Part shown: positions 6,371 to 11,873 of the stretch, piece by piece
Numbering within the stretch: position 1 is the stretch's first letter
How the letters are laid out: every line of letters starts with the position of its first letter
Position numbers and translations under genes: made by a program
The notes under the pieces: generated by a model
Databases searched by the model: none
Told to the model about the DNA's origin: nothing
Seen by the model: only the letters and a program-made list of their open reading frames with translations
NCBI GenBank assembly: GCA_934371135.1
Contig: CAKRNO010000033.1
Location: 1-11,873, forward strand
Length of the DNA stretch: 11,873 nucleotides
Origin: an uncultured Eubacteriales bacterium
GTDB taxonomy: Bacteria; Bacillota; Clostridia; Oscillospirales; CAG-272
Direction: 5' to 3'

Positions 6371-7441
6371 TTAATATTCGTCATCATCGTCCACATAGTG
6401 GAGCGATTTGGGCTTTCCGTTTTCATCGACGCTCGTACCCGTAATAGTGCGTTCGCCGGGGCCGCCGTTTTTCTTCATTTCCCGTTGCATCATCCTGATT
6501 TCTTCATCCGTGTACTTCGGCAGCGGCATGACCTTTGCCAGGACGAGTATCTGGATAATGCCTAGAATAGAGGTGTATACCCAGTACACACCGACGGCGC
6601 CGGAGACCCGGAAGGCGATCCAAAGCTGGAGCAGAGGCATCATGATGTTCATGAGGAACATGGAGGTCTTCTGCTGCGGTGCCATCTGCTGGTTCAGCCC
6701 GTTGTCGTTGAACTTACGGGAGAGCCAGGTCGTGAGCAGGGCGAGCCCCGCGCACAGGAACGGAATAATGAGCAGGAACAGGTTCCACTTGTTTCCATCC
6801 AGCTTCTCCGCCACATTGAAGGCAGGGTTGAGCCCGAGGTTGATCTTACCGAAAATGTTATAGTTCGGGAGCTTGTTGACGCCGATCCCCGCAATGTCCT
6901 GCAGGAGCTCCGGCTGATCGCGGAGCTGCCCTATCATTTCGATGTGGGCGGTATCCGGGATCTTCTTGAAGGCATCCACAACGGCATCGGGATACAGGGC
7001 GTTATAGAGCTTCAGCACGACCTCGTCGGCAAGTCCGACGCAGTACTTCAGCGGCATACGGATGATGCGGTAAAGGGCAATCAGAATCGGGAACTGGATG
7101 AGCAGCGGCAGGCAGCCGGAGAGCGGGGAATACCCCTCTTTCTGTTGCAGATCCATGAGCTCCTGCTGCTTTTTCTGCATCGTGACGCGGTCGGTACGGC
7201 CCGCATACTTTTTCTCGATCATCATCATCTTCGGGCGGAGCATCGCACCCTTGATCTGGGTCTTCTGCTGCTTGATACCGAAGGGGAGCGTCACCAGCTT
7301 GATTGCCAGTGCGAACAGGAACAGCGAGATCAGATAGTGACCGCCGCTGATCTTGTTGAAGAATTGCATGACATAGCCGAAGGGGATCGCAAAGATATCC
7401 CAAAAGCTACTGAAATTCATACTTAACATATTGTTTTCCAT
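6371..7441 (-). CDS. yidC: Membrane protein insertase YidC/Oxa1 (SpoIIIJ family)
   Basis: YidC inserts and folds membrane proteins, alone or with SecYEG. Numbered from ATG 7441 (356 residues), membrane segments are near 33-54, 107-127, 219-240, 260-280 and 283-304, the five-helix Gram-positive core. LFALAIKLVTLPFGIKQQKT (42-61) is the first conserved helix; Lys48 stands where an Arg often lies in the hydrophilic groove. A basic cytoplasmic hairpin follows (about 55-105: RPKMMMIEKKYAGR and KKQQELMDLQQKEG). GYSPLSGCLPLLIQFPILIALY (103-124) is a family signature. No lipoprotein-type signal sequence precedes the first helix. The region between helices 2 and 3 is long (about 130-218). The acidic C-terminus ends VDDDDEY. 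The start is uncertain: ATGs at 7441, 7429 and 7420 are all possible and none has a strong ribosome site. The gene overlaps or abuts yidD, suggesting coupling. Confidence 0.95.
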   Translation of the reverse strand: MENNMLSMNFSSFWDIFAIPFGYVMQFFNKISGGHYLISLFLFALAIKLVTLPFGIKQQKTQIKGAMLRPKMMMIEKKYAGRTDRVTMQKKQQELMDLQQKEGYSPLSGCLPLLIQFPILIALYRIIRMPLKYCVGLADEVVLKLYNALYPDAVVDAFKKIPDTAHIEMIGQLRDQPELLQDIAGIGVNKLPNYNIFGKINLGLNPAFNVAEKLDGNKWNLFLLIIPFLCAGLALLTTWLSRKFNDNGLNQQMAPQQKTSMFLMNIMMPLLQLWIAFRVSGAVGVYWVYTSILGIIQILVLAKVMPLPKYTDEEIRMMQREMKKNGGPGERTITGTSVDENGKPKSLHYVDDDDEY

Positions 7442-7731
7442 TTCTCTCGGTCGTTGGCACTCGCGCGCATGATCTTGCATTGAATGACACTTCTCGGTGC
7501 CCGGAGCCGTTTGAGCCCGCTTCTGGGGACGGGATCATACCCACCCTTGGAGAACGGGTTGCATCGGAAGATGCGTGAGACGGTCAGGAGCAACGCCGGG
7601 AAGAAACCTCGTGTTTTAAAAGCCTCAACGGCATAGGATGAGCAGGTCGGACGAAACCTGCAGCAAGGCGGTTTGAGCGGCGAGATGCATTTTTGATAGA
7701 GTTTGATAAGTCCGATGACGAGCCACTTCAT
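7423..7731 (-). CDS. yidD: Membrane protein insertion efficiency factor YidD
   Basis: YidD is a small membrane-associated protein that aids YidC-dependent insertion. The 102-residue product carries the diagnostic pattern: LYQKCISPLKPPCCRFRPTC (11-30), SSYAVEAFKTRGFF (31-44) and RIFRCNPFSKGGYDPVP (53-69). The N-terminal MKWLVIGLIKLYQ forms an amphipathic, membrane-binding helix. The conserved core ends near residue 70; the last 30 residues are basic and poorly conserved, extending into the yidC start region. Its ATG overlaps the rnpA stop codon (ATGA), so the genes are translationally coupled. Confidence 0.95.
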   Translation of the reverse strand: MKWLVIGLIKLYQKCISPLKPPCCRFRPTCSSYAVEAFKTRGFFPALLLTVSRIFRCNPFSKGGYDPVPRSGLKRLRAPRSVIQCKIMRASANDREKWKTIC

Positions 7732-8105
7732 GACGTAAAGAGCCCCAGCTTTCCGAACGCACGCGCCATGTCGCGCGCGAGCTCGGTGGATTTCATTTTG
7801 GTGGCGGGTTCACGGGCGGCGAGGATGATGAGATGCCCGGGGCGAACCCCGCGGGACTTATCGAGCTGACGGTATGCCTCACGCAGGATCCTGCGGCAGC
7901 GCGAGCGCACAACGGCGCCCCCGAGCTTTTTGGAGACGGTGAGGCCAATTCGGTTTACCATGATTTTTTGCGGGTGTGCGCGCTTCAGTTTTTCCCGCAG
8001 ATAGTCCGGCAGGACATACACCGCGAGCGACGGTGTGACGAAGCGCTTGCCTTTGGAATACGCTTTCTGATACAAATGGTTCTCACATACAGCGGTAAAT
8101 TTCAC
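7728..8105 (-). CDS. rnpA: Ribonuclease P protein component
   Basis: RnpA is the basic protein subunit that helps the RNase P RNA cut 5' leaders from pre-tRNA. The 125-residue product has RIGLTVSKKLGGAVVRSRCR (52-71), continuing RILREAYR (72-79), which holds the RNR helix; the usual NRxKRxxRE reads RSRCRRILRE here, with Arg in place of the first Asn. GHLIILAARE (90-99) is the normal beta-strand after it. A Pro/Lys/Arg-rich stretch (33-50) makes the N-terminal half slightly longer than in E. coli. The start is GTG (8105-8103), preceded by AAGGGGG at nine bases; no in-frame ATG fits. The stop overlaps yidD by four bases. Confidence 0.95.
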   Translation of the reverse strand: MKFTAVCENHLYQKAYSKGKRFVTPSLAVYVLPDYLREKLKRAHPQKIMVNRIGLTVSKKLGGAVVRSRCRRILREAYRQLDKSRGVRPGHLIILAAREPATKMKSTELARDMARAFGKLGLFTS

Positions 8106-8139
8106 TTTTGTGATCCCCCTTGCCTCTGACGGTATTTAA

Positions 8140-8176
8140 GAAAAAAACCCGATAAAGCACCGTTGGGCTTATCGGG
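8140..8176 (-). terminator. Terminator/attenuator between rpmH and rnpA
   Basis: Read on the minus strand, CCCGATAA (8176-8169) pairs with TTATCGGG (8155-8148), followed by a run of seven T (8147-8141). The inner part has limited further pairing. It lies 18 bases after the rpmH stop, so it should end much of the rpmH transcript and lower expression of rnpA and the downstream genes relative to L34. Confidence 0.88.
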
Positions 8177-8194
8177 ATGTCTTGCGAGCCGATA

Positions 8195-8329
8195 TTAGTA
8201 GGTGAGTCTCGCTCTACCCTTGGCGCGTCTTCTTTTCAGTACCTTTCTGCCGTTGGCAGTTGCCATTCTTTTACGGAAGCCGTGCTCTTTGCTTCTCTGT
8301 CTCTTTTTAGGCTGATAGGTTCTTTTCAT
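8195..8329 (-). CDS. rpmH: 50S ribosomal protein L34
   Basis: A 44-residue, very basic protein starting MKRTYQPKKRQRSKEHGFRK and ending GRARLTY. This is the full L34 signature, including RMATANGRKVLKRRRAKGR (21-39). L34 is a small structural protein of the large ribosomal subunit. The ATG (8329-8327) is preceded by GAGGAGGTG at an ideal distance. It is first in the minus-strand cluster, has a perfect promoter upstream and a terminator just downstream, which matches the need for more L34 than RnpA. Confidence 0.98.
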   Translation of the reverse strand: MKRTYQPKKRQRSKEHGFRKRMATANGRKVLKRRRAKGRARLTY

Positions 8330-8351
8330 TTTAGCACCTCCTCTTTCGATA

Positions 8352-8364
8352 GTCGGTAACCGAC
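8352..8364. other. Small inverted repeat in the rpmH leader
   Basis: GTCGG (8352-8356) pairs with CCGAC (8360-8364) around TAA. In the rpmH mRNA this hairpin would sit in the roughly 65-base 5' leader, shortly before the ribosome site. A role in translation control is only a possibility. Confidence 0.35.
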
Positions 8365-8400
8365 CGGTACCGCGTAGGTTCGCGTATTCACAACACGATT

Positions 8401-8429
8401 ATTATAATGGAACGCACCTCCCTTGTCAA
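8401..8429 (-). promoter_or_regulatory. Consensus sigma-A promoter of the rpmH cluster
   Basis: On the minus strand TTGACA (8429-8424) and TATAAT (8406-8401) are perfect hexamers with a 17-base spacer. Transcription would begin near 8394 and run into rpmH. It lies back-to-back with the mtaB promoter about 50 bases away. Confidence 0.93.
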
Positions 8430-8480
8430 GCCTTTTTTATAAATATTCGTGCGTACGCGCGGGAAAGTCGCCCGCGGGAC

Positions 8481-8509
8481 TTTACAAAAGGGGCGGAGTA
8501 TGCTACAAT
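8481..8509 (+). promoter_or_regulatory. Promoter of mtaB-glyQS
   Basis: TTTACA (8481-8486), a 17-base spacer, then TACAAT (8504-8509) with an extended TGC just before the -10. Transcription would start near 8516, about 25 bases before the GTG start of mtaB. The same TATGCTACAAT block recurs in the tRNA-Trp promoter. Confidence 0.85.
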
Positions 8510-8540
8510 GTTCGGGTAAGAAAACAGGGGAGGGGATCGC

Positions 8541-9869
8541 GTGGAGCAGTATACTGTCGGGCTGTGTACGCTCGGATGCAAGGTTTCGCAGTACGAGACC
8601 GAGGCGATCGCCGAGGATTTTGAGAAGCGGGGCTTCGCCCGTCGTTCCTTTGACGACGTGTGCGACGTCTATGTGATCAATACCTGTACCGTGACGGGGG
8701 AGGCAGACCGCAAGTCGCGGCAGTGCATCCGCCGCGCCCGCCGTCTGAACCCGTCGGCGCTCATCTATGTGACCGGCTGTTATGCGCAGACATCTCCGGG
8801 GGACATCGCCGCCATTGAGGGGGTCACCGGGGTCTTCGGGACGTATGGCAAGATGGAGATCGCCGCCAGGGCGGAGGCGCGTCTTGCGGCTCCTCCCTGT
8901 GCTTCCGGGTCGCCGGACATCTGGGTCTCCGACCTGCGGGACGCTCCGTTTGAGCCGATGCAGGTCGCGGCGTCACCGCGCACGCGCGCCTACGTCAAGA
9001 TCGAGGACGGGTGTGAATGCCGCTGTACCTATTGCGCCATCCCGGGGGCGAGGGGGCGCGTGCGCTCCAAGCTGCCGGAGGATGTCTTCGCCGAGGTGGA
9101 GGCGCTCGCCCGCGGCGGCACGCGTGAAGTGGTGCTGACGGGGATCGAGACGGCGTCCTACGGCGTTGACCTCGGGGACTACCGCCTCATCGACCTTTTG
9201 GAGGCGCTCGAGGAGCGGCATTATGTGGACCGCATCCGCTTCGGCTCGCTCTCGCCGGAGCTCATGACCGAGAAATTCTGTGAGCGGCTCGGGCGGCTCC
9301 GTACCGTGACGCCGCATTTCCATTTGAGTATGCAGAGCGGGTCAGACGCGGTGCTCCGCGCCATGAAACGCCGCTATAATGCGGGACAGGCGCTCGCGGC
9401 GCTCGCACGCGTGCGTGCCGTGATGCCCGACGTGCAGTTCACGACCGATATGATGGTCGGCTTCCCCGGTGAGGGGGAGCGCGAGTTTGAGGAGACGATG
9501 GTGTTTGCCCGTGAGGCGAGGTTCCTGACCATGCACGTCTTCGCCTATTCCCGGCGTAAGAACACGCCCGCGGCGGATTACCCCGACCAGGTGCCGGAGG
9601 AGATCAAGGCGGAGCGCAGCCACAGGCTCCTTGCGCTCGGGCACAGAATACGGGATGAGATCCTCGACGGAATCGTCAGGGCGGCGCCGGAGCTGCGGCT
9701 CCTCCTTGAGACGCGCGAGGGGGACAGATGGCACGGGCACACCGATGCGTTTCTGGAGGCGGAGGTGGCGCTTGAGGGAGACCGGCACGGGGAAATGGTG
9801 ACCGTGCGCCCGACCGCCGCGCGGGACGGTATCTTACTTTGCGACTACATAAATTCAAATAGAGATTAA
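8541..9869 (+). CDS. mtaB: tRNA (N6-L-threonylcarbamoyladenosine37-C2)-methylthiotransferase MtaB
   Basis: MtaB is a radical-SAM, two-cluster iron-sulfur enzyme that converts t6A37 to ms2t6A37 in tRNAs reading ANN codons. The 442-residue product has the N-terminal methylthiotransferase domain with CTLGCKVSQYETEA (9-22), which contains the MtaB-type GCK-x-x-QYETEA, and cluster Cys13, Cys49 (NTCTVT) and Cys80 (TGCYAQ). The radical-SAM CxxxCxxC is C158/C162/C165 in DGCECRCTYCAIP. Later motifs include VVLTGIETASYG and HLSMQSGSDAVLRAMKRRY, where other members often have HIPLQSGS or HLSLQSG. A C-terminal TRAM domain (about 380-440) would bind tRNA. The start is GTG, six bases after GGAGGGG. It is 13 bases upstream of glyQS and probably cotranscribed. 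Confidence 0.95.
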   Translation: MEQYTVGLCTLGCKVSQYETEAIAEDFEKRGFARRSFDDVCDVYVINTCTVTGEADRKSRQCIRRARRLNPSALIYVTGCYAQTSPGDIAAIEGVTGVFGTYGKMEIAARAEARLAAPPCASGSPDIWVSDLRDAPFEPMQVAASPRTRAYVKIEDGCECRCTYCAIPGARGRVRSKLPEDVFAEVEALARGGTREVVLTGIETASYGVDLGDYRLIDLLEALEERHYVDRIRFGSLSPELMTEKFCERLGRLRTVTPHFHLSMQSGSDAVLRAMKRRYNAGQALAALARVRAVMPDVQFTTDMMVGFPGEGEREFEETMVFAREARFLTMHVFAYSRRKNTPAADYPDQVPEEIKAERSHRLLALGHRIRDEILDGIVRAAPELRLLLETREGDRWHGHTDAFLEAEVALEGDRHGEMVTVRPTAARDGILLCDYINSNRD

Positions 9870-9882
9870 ACGGAGAAATATC

Positions 9883-11283
9883 ATGGAAAATACCAAAAAG
9901 ACCATGGACAAGATCGTAGCCCTCTGCAAGGGTCGCGGCTTTATTTTCGCCGGGTCCGAGATCTACGGCGGGCTCGCGAACACCTGGGACTACGGTCCTC
10001 TCGGCGTGGAGTTCAAAAACAACGTCAAGCGCGCGTGGTGGAAGAAGTTCGTACAGGAAAATCCGTACAATGTCGGGCTTGACGCCGCCATTCTGATGAA
10101 CCCGCAGACGTGGGTGGCATCCGGGCATCTGGCGGGCTTTTCCGACCCGCTCATGGATTGCCGTGAGTGCCATGAGCGCTTCCGTGCAGACAAGCTCATT
10201 GAGGATTACTGTGCCGCCGAGGACGTGACGCTGGAGAAGCCGATCGACGCCATGAGCCAGGCGGAGATGAAGGCGTTTATTGACGAGCACAAGGTGCCGT
10301 GTCCGACCTGCGGCAAGCACAACTTTACGGACATCCGGCAGTTCAACCTGATGTTCAAGACCTTCCAGGGCGTCACCGAGGATGCGAAAAACACCGTGTA
10401 TCTGCGCCCCGAGACGGCGCAGGGCATCTTCACCAACTTCGTGAACGTGCAGCGCTCCTCCCGTAAGAAGATCCCGTTCGGCATCGGGCAGATCGGTAAG
10501 TCGTTCCGTAACGAGATCACCCCCGGTAACTTCATCTTCCGCGTGCGTGAGTTTGAGCAGATGGAGCTGGAGTTCTTCTGCAAGCCGGGCACGGACCTCG
10601 AATGGTTTGCTTACTGGCGCAATTTCTGCCGTGAATTTCTGCTCGGGCTCGGGATGCGTGAGGAGAACCTGCGTCTGCGCGACCACTCGCCCGAGGAGCT
10701 GTGCTTTTATTCCAAGGCGACGACCGACTTCGAGTTCCTGTTCCCGTTCGGCTGGGGCGAGCTCTGGGGCGTTGCCGACCGTACCGACTATGACCTGACC
10801 CAGCACCAGACCGTCTCTGGTCAGTCAATGGAATATTTCGATCAGGAGAGCGGCGAAAAGTATATCCCGTATGTCATTGAGCCGAGCCTCGGCGTCGAGC
10901 GCAGTGTGCTGGCGTTCCTCGTCGATGCCTACGACGAGGAGGAGATCGCCGAGGGTGACACGCGTGTCGTTCTGCACCTGCACCCGGCGCTCGCACCCGT
11001 GAAGTGTGCGGTCCTGCCGCTCTCAAAGAAGCTCGCCGACGACGCGATGCCGCTTTATACCGAACTCTCCCGGGTGATGAACTGCGAGTTTGACGTTGCC
11101 GGCTCGATCGGTAAGCGGTACCGCCGCCAGGACGAGATCGGTACGCCGTTCTGCATCACCTACGACTTTGATACCAAGGAGAACGACGGTTGCGTGACCG
11201 TGCGTGACCGTGACACGATGGAGCAGGTCCGTATGCCGATCGGCGAGGTTAAGGCGTATATCGAATCCAGGATCGCCTATTGA
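9883..11283 (+). CDS. glyQS: Glycyl-tRNA synthetase, alpha2 (single-chain) type
   Basis: Class II synthetase that charges tRNA-Gly with glycine using ATP. At 466 residues it is the homodimeric bacterial/archaeal-eukaryal type, not the separate GlyQ+GlyS form. GSEIYGGLANTWDYGPLG (24-41) is the N-terminal signature. An inserted zinc-binding region has C93/C96 (CREC) and C140/C143 (CPTC), followed by FNLMFKT (154-160). Motif 2 is FRNEITPGNFIFRVREFEQM (208-227), and motif 3 is EPSLGVERSVLAF (333-345). The C-terminal anticodon-binding domain begins near 370 (APVKCAVLPL). GGAG lies seven bases before the ATG. It is the second gene of the mtaB operon, and a 16-bp terminator follows. No T-box leader is visible. 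Confidence 0.96.
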   Translation: MENTKKTMDKIVALCKGRGFIFAGSEIYGGLANTWDYGPLGVEFKNNVKRAWWKKFVQENPYNVGLDAAILMNPQTWVASGHLAGFSDPLMDCRECHERFRADKLIEDYCAAEDVTLEKPIDAMSQAEMKAFIDEHKVPCPTCGKHNFTDIRQFNLMFKTFQGVTEDAKNTVYLRPETAQGIFTNFVNVQRSSRKKIPFGIGQIGKSFRNEITPGNFIFRVREFEQMELEFFCKPGTDLEWFAYWRNFCREFLLGLGMREENLRLRDHSPEELCFYSKATTDFEFLFPFGWGELWGVADRTDYDLTQHQTVSGQSMEYFDQESGEKYIPYVIEPSLGVERSVLAFLVDAYDEEEIAEGDTRVVLHLHPALAPVKCAVLPLSKKLADDAMPLYTELSRVMNCEFDVAGSIGKRYRRQDEIGTPFCITYDFDTKENDGCVTVRDRDTMEQVRMPIGEVKAYIESRIAY

Positions 11284-11320
11284 GCAAACGACCGGAAAGT
11301 CGTTTCCGCACAAATCATGT

Positions 11321-11358
11321 AAAGCAACGGCGCGCCCGCGGGCGCGCCGTTGCTTTTT
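11321..11358 (+). terminator. Terminator of the mtaB-glyQS operon
   Basis: AAAGCAACGGCGCGCC (11321-11336) pairs exactly with 11341-11356 around CGCG, followed by TT and then A/T-rich sequence. The whole is one long palindrome with T-rich right end. It lies 37 bases after the glyQS stop. Confidence 0.92.
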
Positions 11359-11379
11359 GATAAAAATGCGAAAAAGGTC

Positions 11380-11408
11380 TTGCCAAAGCGAAAAAAATAT
11401 GCTACAAT
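11380..11408 (+). promoter_or_regulatory. Promoter of tRNA-Trp
   Basis: TTGCCA (11380-11385), a 17-base spacer, then TACAAT (11403-11408) with the extended TGC before it. Predicted start is about 11415, leaving a short leader before the mature tRNA 5' end at 11438. Confidence 0.85.
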
Positions 11409-11437
11409 CATTCTCGCCTGTAAGATAGGTACCATAT

Positions 11438-11513
11438 AGGGGTGTAGTTCAGTTGGTAGAATCGCGGTCTCCAAAACCGTTGGTCCTGGGTTCGAGTCCT
11501 AGCGCCCCTGCCA
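11438..11513 (+). tRNA. tRNA-Trp (anticodon CCA)
   Basis: A full cloverleaf of 76 bases including encoded CCA. The acceptor AGGGGTG pairs with CGCCCCT (11503-11509), discriminator G. The D arm is GTTC/GAAT with one G-U pair. The anticodon stem is GCGGT/ACCGT with loop CTCCAAA, anticodon CCA at 11471-11473. The variable region has five bases, and the T arm is CTGGG/CCTAG around TTCGAGT. The 3' end is also the left boundary of the tandem repeat downstream: 11498-11516 recurs at 11716-11734. Confidence 0.98.
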
Positions 11514-11542
11514 AAACTCCCGCACGGATGTGCGGGAGTTTT
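11513..11542 (+). terminator. Terminator of tRNA-Trp
   Basis: AAAACTCCCGCAC (11513-11525) pairs perfectly with GTGCGGGAGTTTT (11530-11542) around GGAT. It overlaps the final A of the encoded CCA. The second repeat unit has a different hairpin at the same place. Confidence 0.92.
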
Positions 11543-11715
11543 ACTTTTGGCAGGGACACGGACTCGAACCCCCGTTTCCTGCGGGAAACGGGGTTCTCCG
11601 ACGGCAAAAACGGAGCAAATCGCCTCGCCCGCGGCGTAAAGCCACGAGCGACGCTCAAAGCCGTTTTTGGGCGCGTCGCCCGAAACGCCCCACCGGGGTG
11701 TTTCGTGCTCGCTTA

Positions 11716-11734
11716 CCTAGCGCCCCTGCCAAAA
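11716..11734 (+). repeat. Second copy of the tRNA-Trp 3' end
   Basis: CCTAGCGCCCCTGCCAAAA is identical to 11498-11516, the 3' T-stem strand, acceptor strand and CCA of tRNA-Trp plus three A (offset 218). The rest of the tRNA is absent upstream of this copy. Direct repeats of a tRNA 3' end are typical of target-site restoration by elements that enter tRNA genes. Confidence 0.93.
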
Positions 11735-11764
11735 AGTCCGAGAGCAAGAGCTTTCGGATTTTTT
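11731..11764 (+). terminator. Terminator-like hairpin of repeat unit 2
   Basis: The 15-base arm 11731-11745 (AAAAAGTCCGAGAGC) pairs with 11750-11764 (GCTTTCGGATTTTTT) with two G-U pairs and loop AAGA. It occupies the same place as the tRNA-Trp terminator relative to the CCA, but the GC part is a different sequence. Confidence 0.85.
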
Positions 11765-11765
11765 A

Positions 11766-11873
11766 TTTTGGCAGGGACACGGACTCAAACCCCCGTTTTC
11801 CTGCGGGAAACGGGGTTCTCCGACGGCAAAAACGGAGCAAATCGCCTCGCCCGCGGCGTAAAGCCGCGAGCGA
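11766..11873. repeat. Tandem repeat unit 2, cut by the window edge
   Basis: 108 bases nearly identical to 11545-11651. I see three differences: G to A in the tRNA-like part (GGACTCG versus GGACTCA), one extra T in the CCCGTTT run, and A to G near the end (GCCACG versus GCCGCG). The extra T makes the period 222 after that point. The array continues to the last base of the window, so the number of units is unknown. Confidence 0.92.

Larger units (their letters stand above)
11545..11765. repeat. Tandem repeat unit 1 (221 bp), tRNA-derived ends and structured body
   Basis: The unit starts TTTTGGCAGGGACACGGACT and recurs from 11766. At its left end, 11548-11571 read on the minus strand resembles a tRNA 3' end (GGTTCGAGTCC, then TCCCTGCCA), but the acceptor is too short and the T stem does not pair. 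The body holds hairpin CCCCGTTTCC/GGAAACGGGG (11570-11579 with 11584-11593), a long-range pair CAAAAACGG (11605-11613) with CCGTTTTTG (11661-11669), and hairpin CGAAACGCCCC/GGGGTGTTTCG (11681-11691 with 11695-11705). Near the right end a 19-base copy of the tRNA-Trp 3' end (11716-11734) is followed by a new terminator hairpin. No recognisable protein domain is present, and the function is unknown. Confidence 0.88.

Noticed and set aside
8330..8540. Chromosomal origin next to rpmH
   Set aside because: No TTATCCACA-type DnaA boxes or AT-rich unwinding region are present; the gap is explained by two divergent promoters and leaders.
9676..10806. 376-codon minus-strand frame opposite mtaB and glyQS
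   Set aside because: It is an antisense shadow of two well-identified genes, with no recognisable motif of its own.
11548..11571. A functional minus-strand tRNA ending at the inverted CCA
   Set aside because: The acceptor strand is short by about two bases, the T stem does not pair, and no D arm or anticodon arm can be built upstream; the copy at 11769-11792 is further changed in the T loop.
11449..11658. 69-codon minus-strand frame with GLEPRTNGFGDRDSTN
   Set aside because: This peptide is the antisense translation of the tRNA-Trp gene and repeat, a common spurious ORF, not a protein gene.
11498..11873. CRISPR array
   Set aside because: Units are about 221 bp with a long conserved body and no short repeat/unique spacer pattern.
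11498..11873. Integron attC array or insertion sequence
   Set aside because: No attC core sites, transposase or integrase were found, and no terminal inverted repeats of an IS type bound the units. Only tRNA-derived ends are seen.

Overview
The window looks like a chromosomal segment from a GC-rich, Gram-positive Clostridia-type bacterium (Oscillospirales/Ruminococcaceae-like; this placement is an inference). The basis is the Firmicutes gene order rpmH-rnpA-yidD-yidC-khpB-mnmE, a free-standing PncC, an FMN-riboswitch-controlled ECF riboflavin S-component, a single-chain alpha2-type glycyl-tRNA synthetase, purine-rich Shine-Dalgarno sites (GGAGG-like) and near-consensus sigma-A promoters. Most of the content is housekeeping translation and membrane-biogenesis machinery. 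No phage, IS element, CRISPR array or defence system was recognised.

Layout. (1) 2-760, plus: 3' two thirds of an EF-Tu gene with a strong terminator. (2) 761-1121: a 360-base non-coding stretch with a long imperfect stem, a -10-like box, an FMN riboswitch and its expression platform. (3) 1122-1973, plus: a RibU-like riboflavin transporter S-component with an unusual linker and extra C-terminal membrane helix, then a 13-bp terminator. (4) 2189-2683, plus: pncC behind a perfect TTGACA-17-TATAAT promoter. (5) 2826-3362, plus: an AT-richer GNAT acetyltransferase gene, probably acquired, ending at a 19-bp perfect inverted repeat that can stop transcription from both sides. (6) 3589-8329, minus: rpmH, terminator/attenuator, rnpA, yidD, yidC, khpB(jag), mnmE and an RNHCP zinc-ribbon gene, tightly packed with overlapping start and stop codons. 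The usual mnmG-rsmG continuation and the usual dnaA neighbour are both absent. (7) 8541-11283, plus: mtaB and glyQS as a two-gene operon transcribed divergently from rpmH. (8) 11438-11513, plus: tRNA-Trp(CCA) with its own promoter and terminator. (9) 11498-11873: a tandem repeat of about 221 bp that starts at the 3' end of tRNA-Trp and runs off the window.

How the parts fit. The minus-strand cluster joins ribosome assembly (L34), tRNA 5' processing (RnpA), membrane insertion (YidD, YidC), an RNA-binding regulator (KhpB) and tRNA wobble modification (MnmE). The plus-strand genes on the right add a second tRNA modification enzyme (MtaB), tRNA charging (GlyRS) and a tRNA gene. RibU, PncC and the FMN riboswitch concern flavin and pyridine cofactor supply.

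The most unusual element is the tandem repeat at the right edge. Each unit carries a copy of the tRNA-Trp 3' end, a terminator hairpin whose arms differ between copies but stay paired, an inverted degenerate tRNA-like 3' end, and a conserved, highly structured body. It looks like a tRNA-anchored repeat element and is not explained by any gene I recognise.
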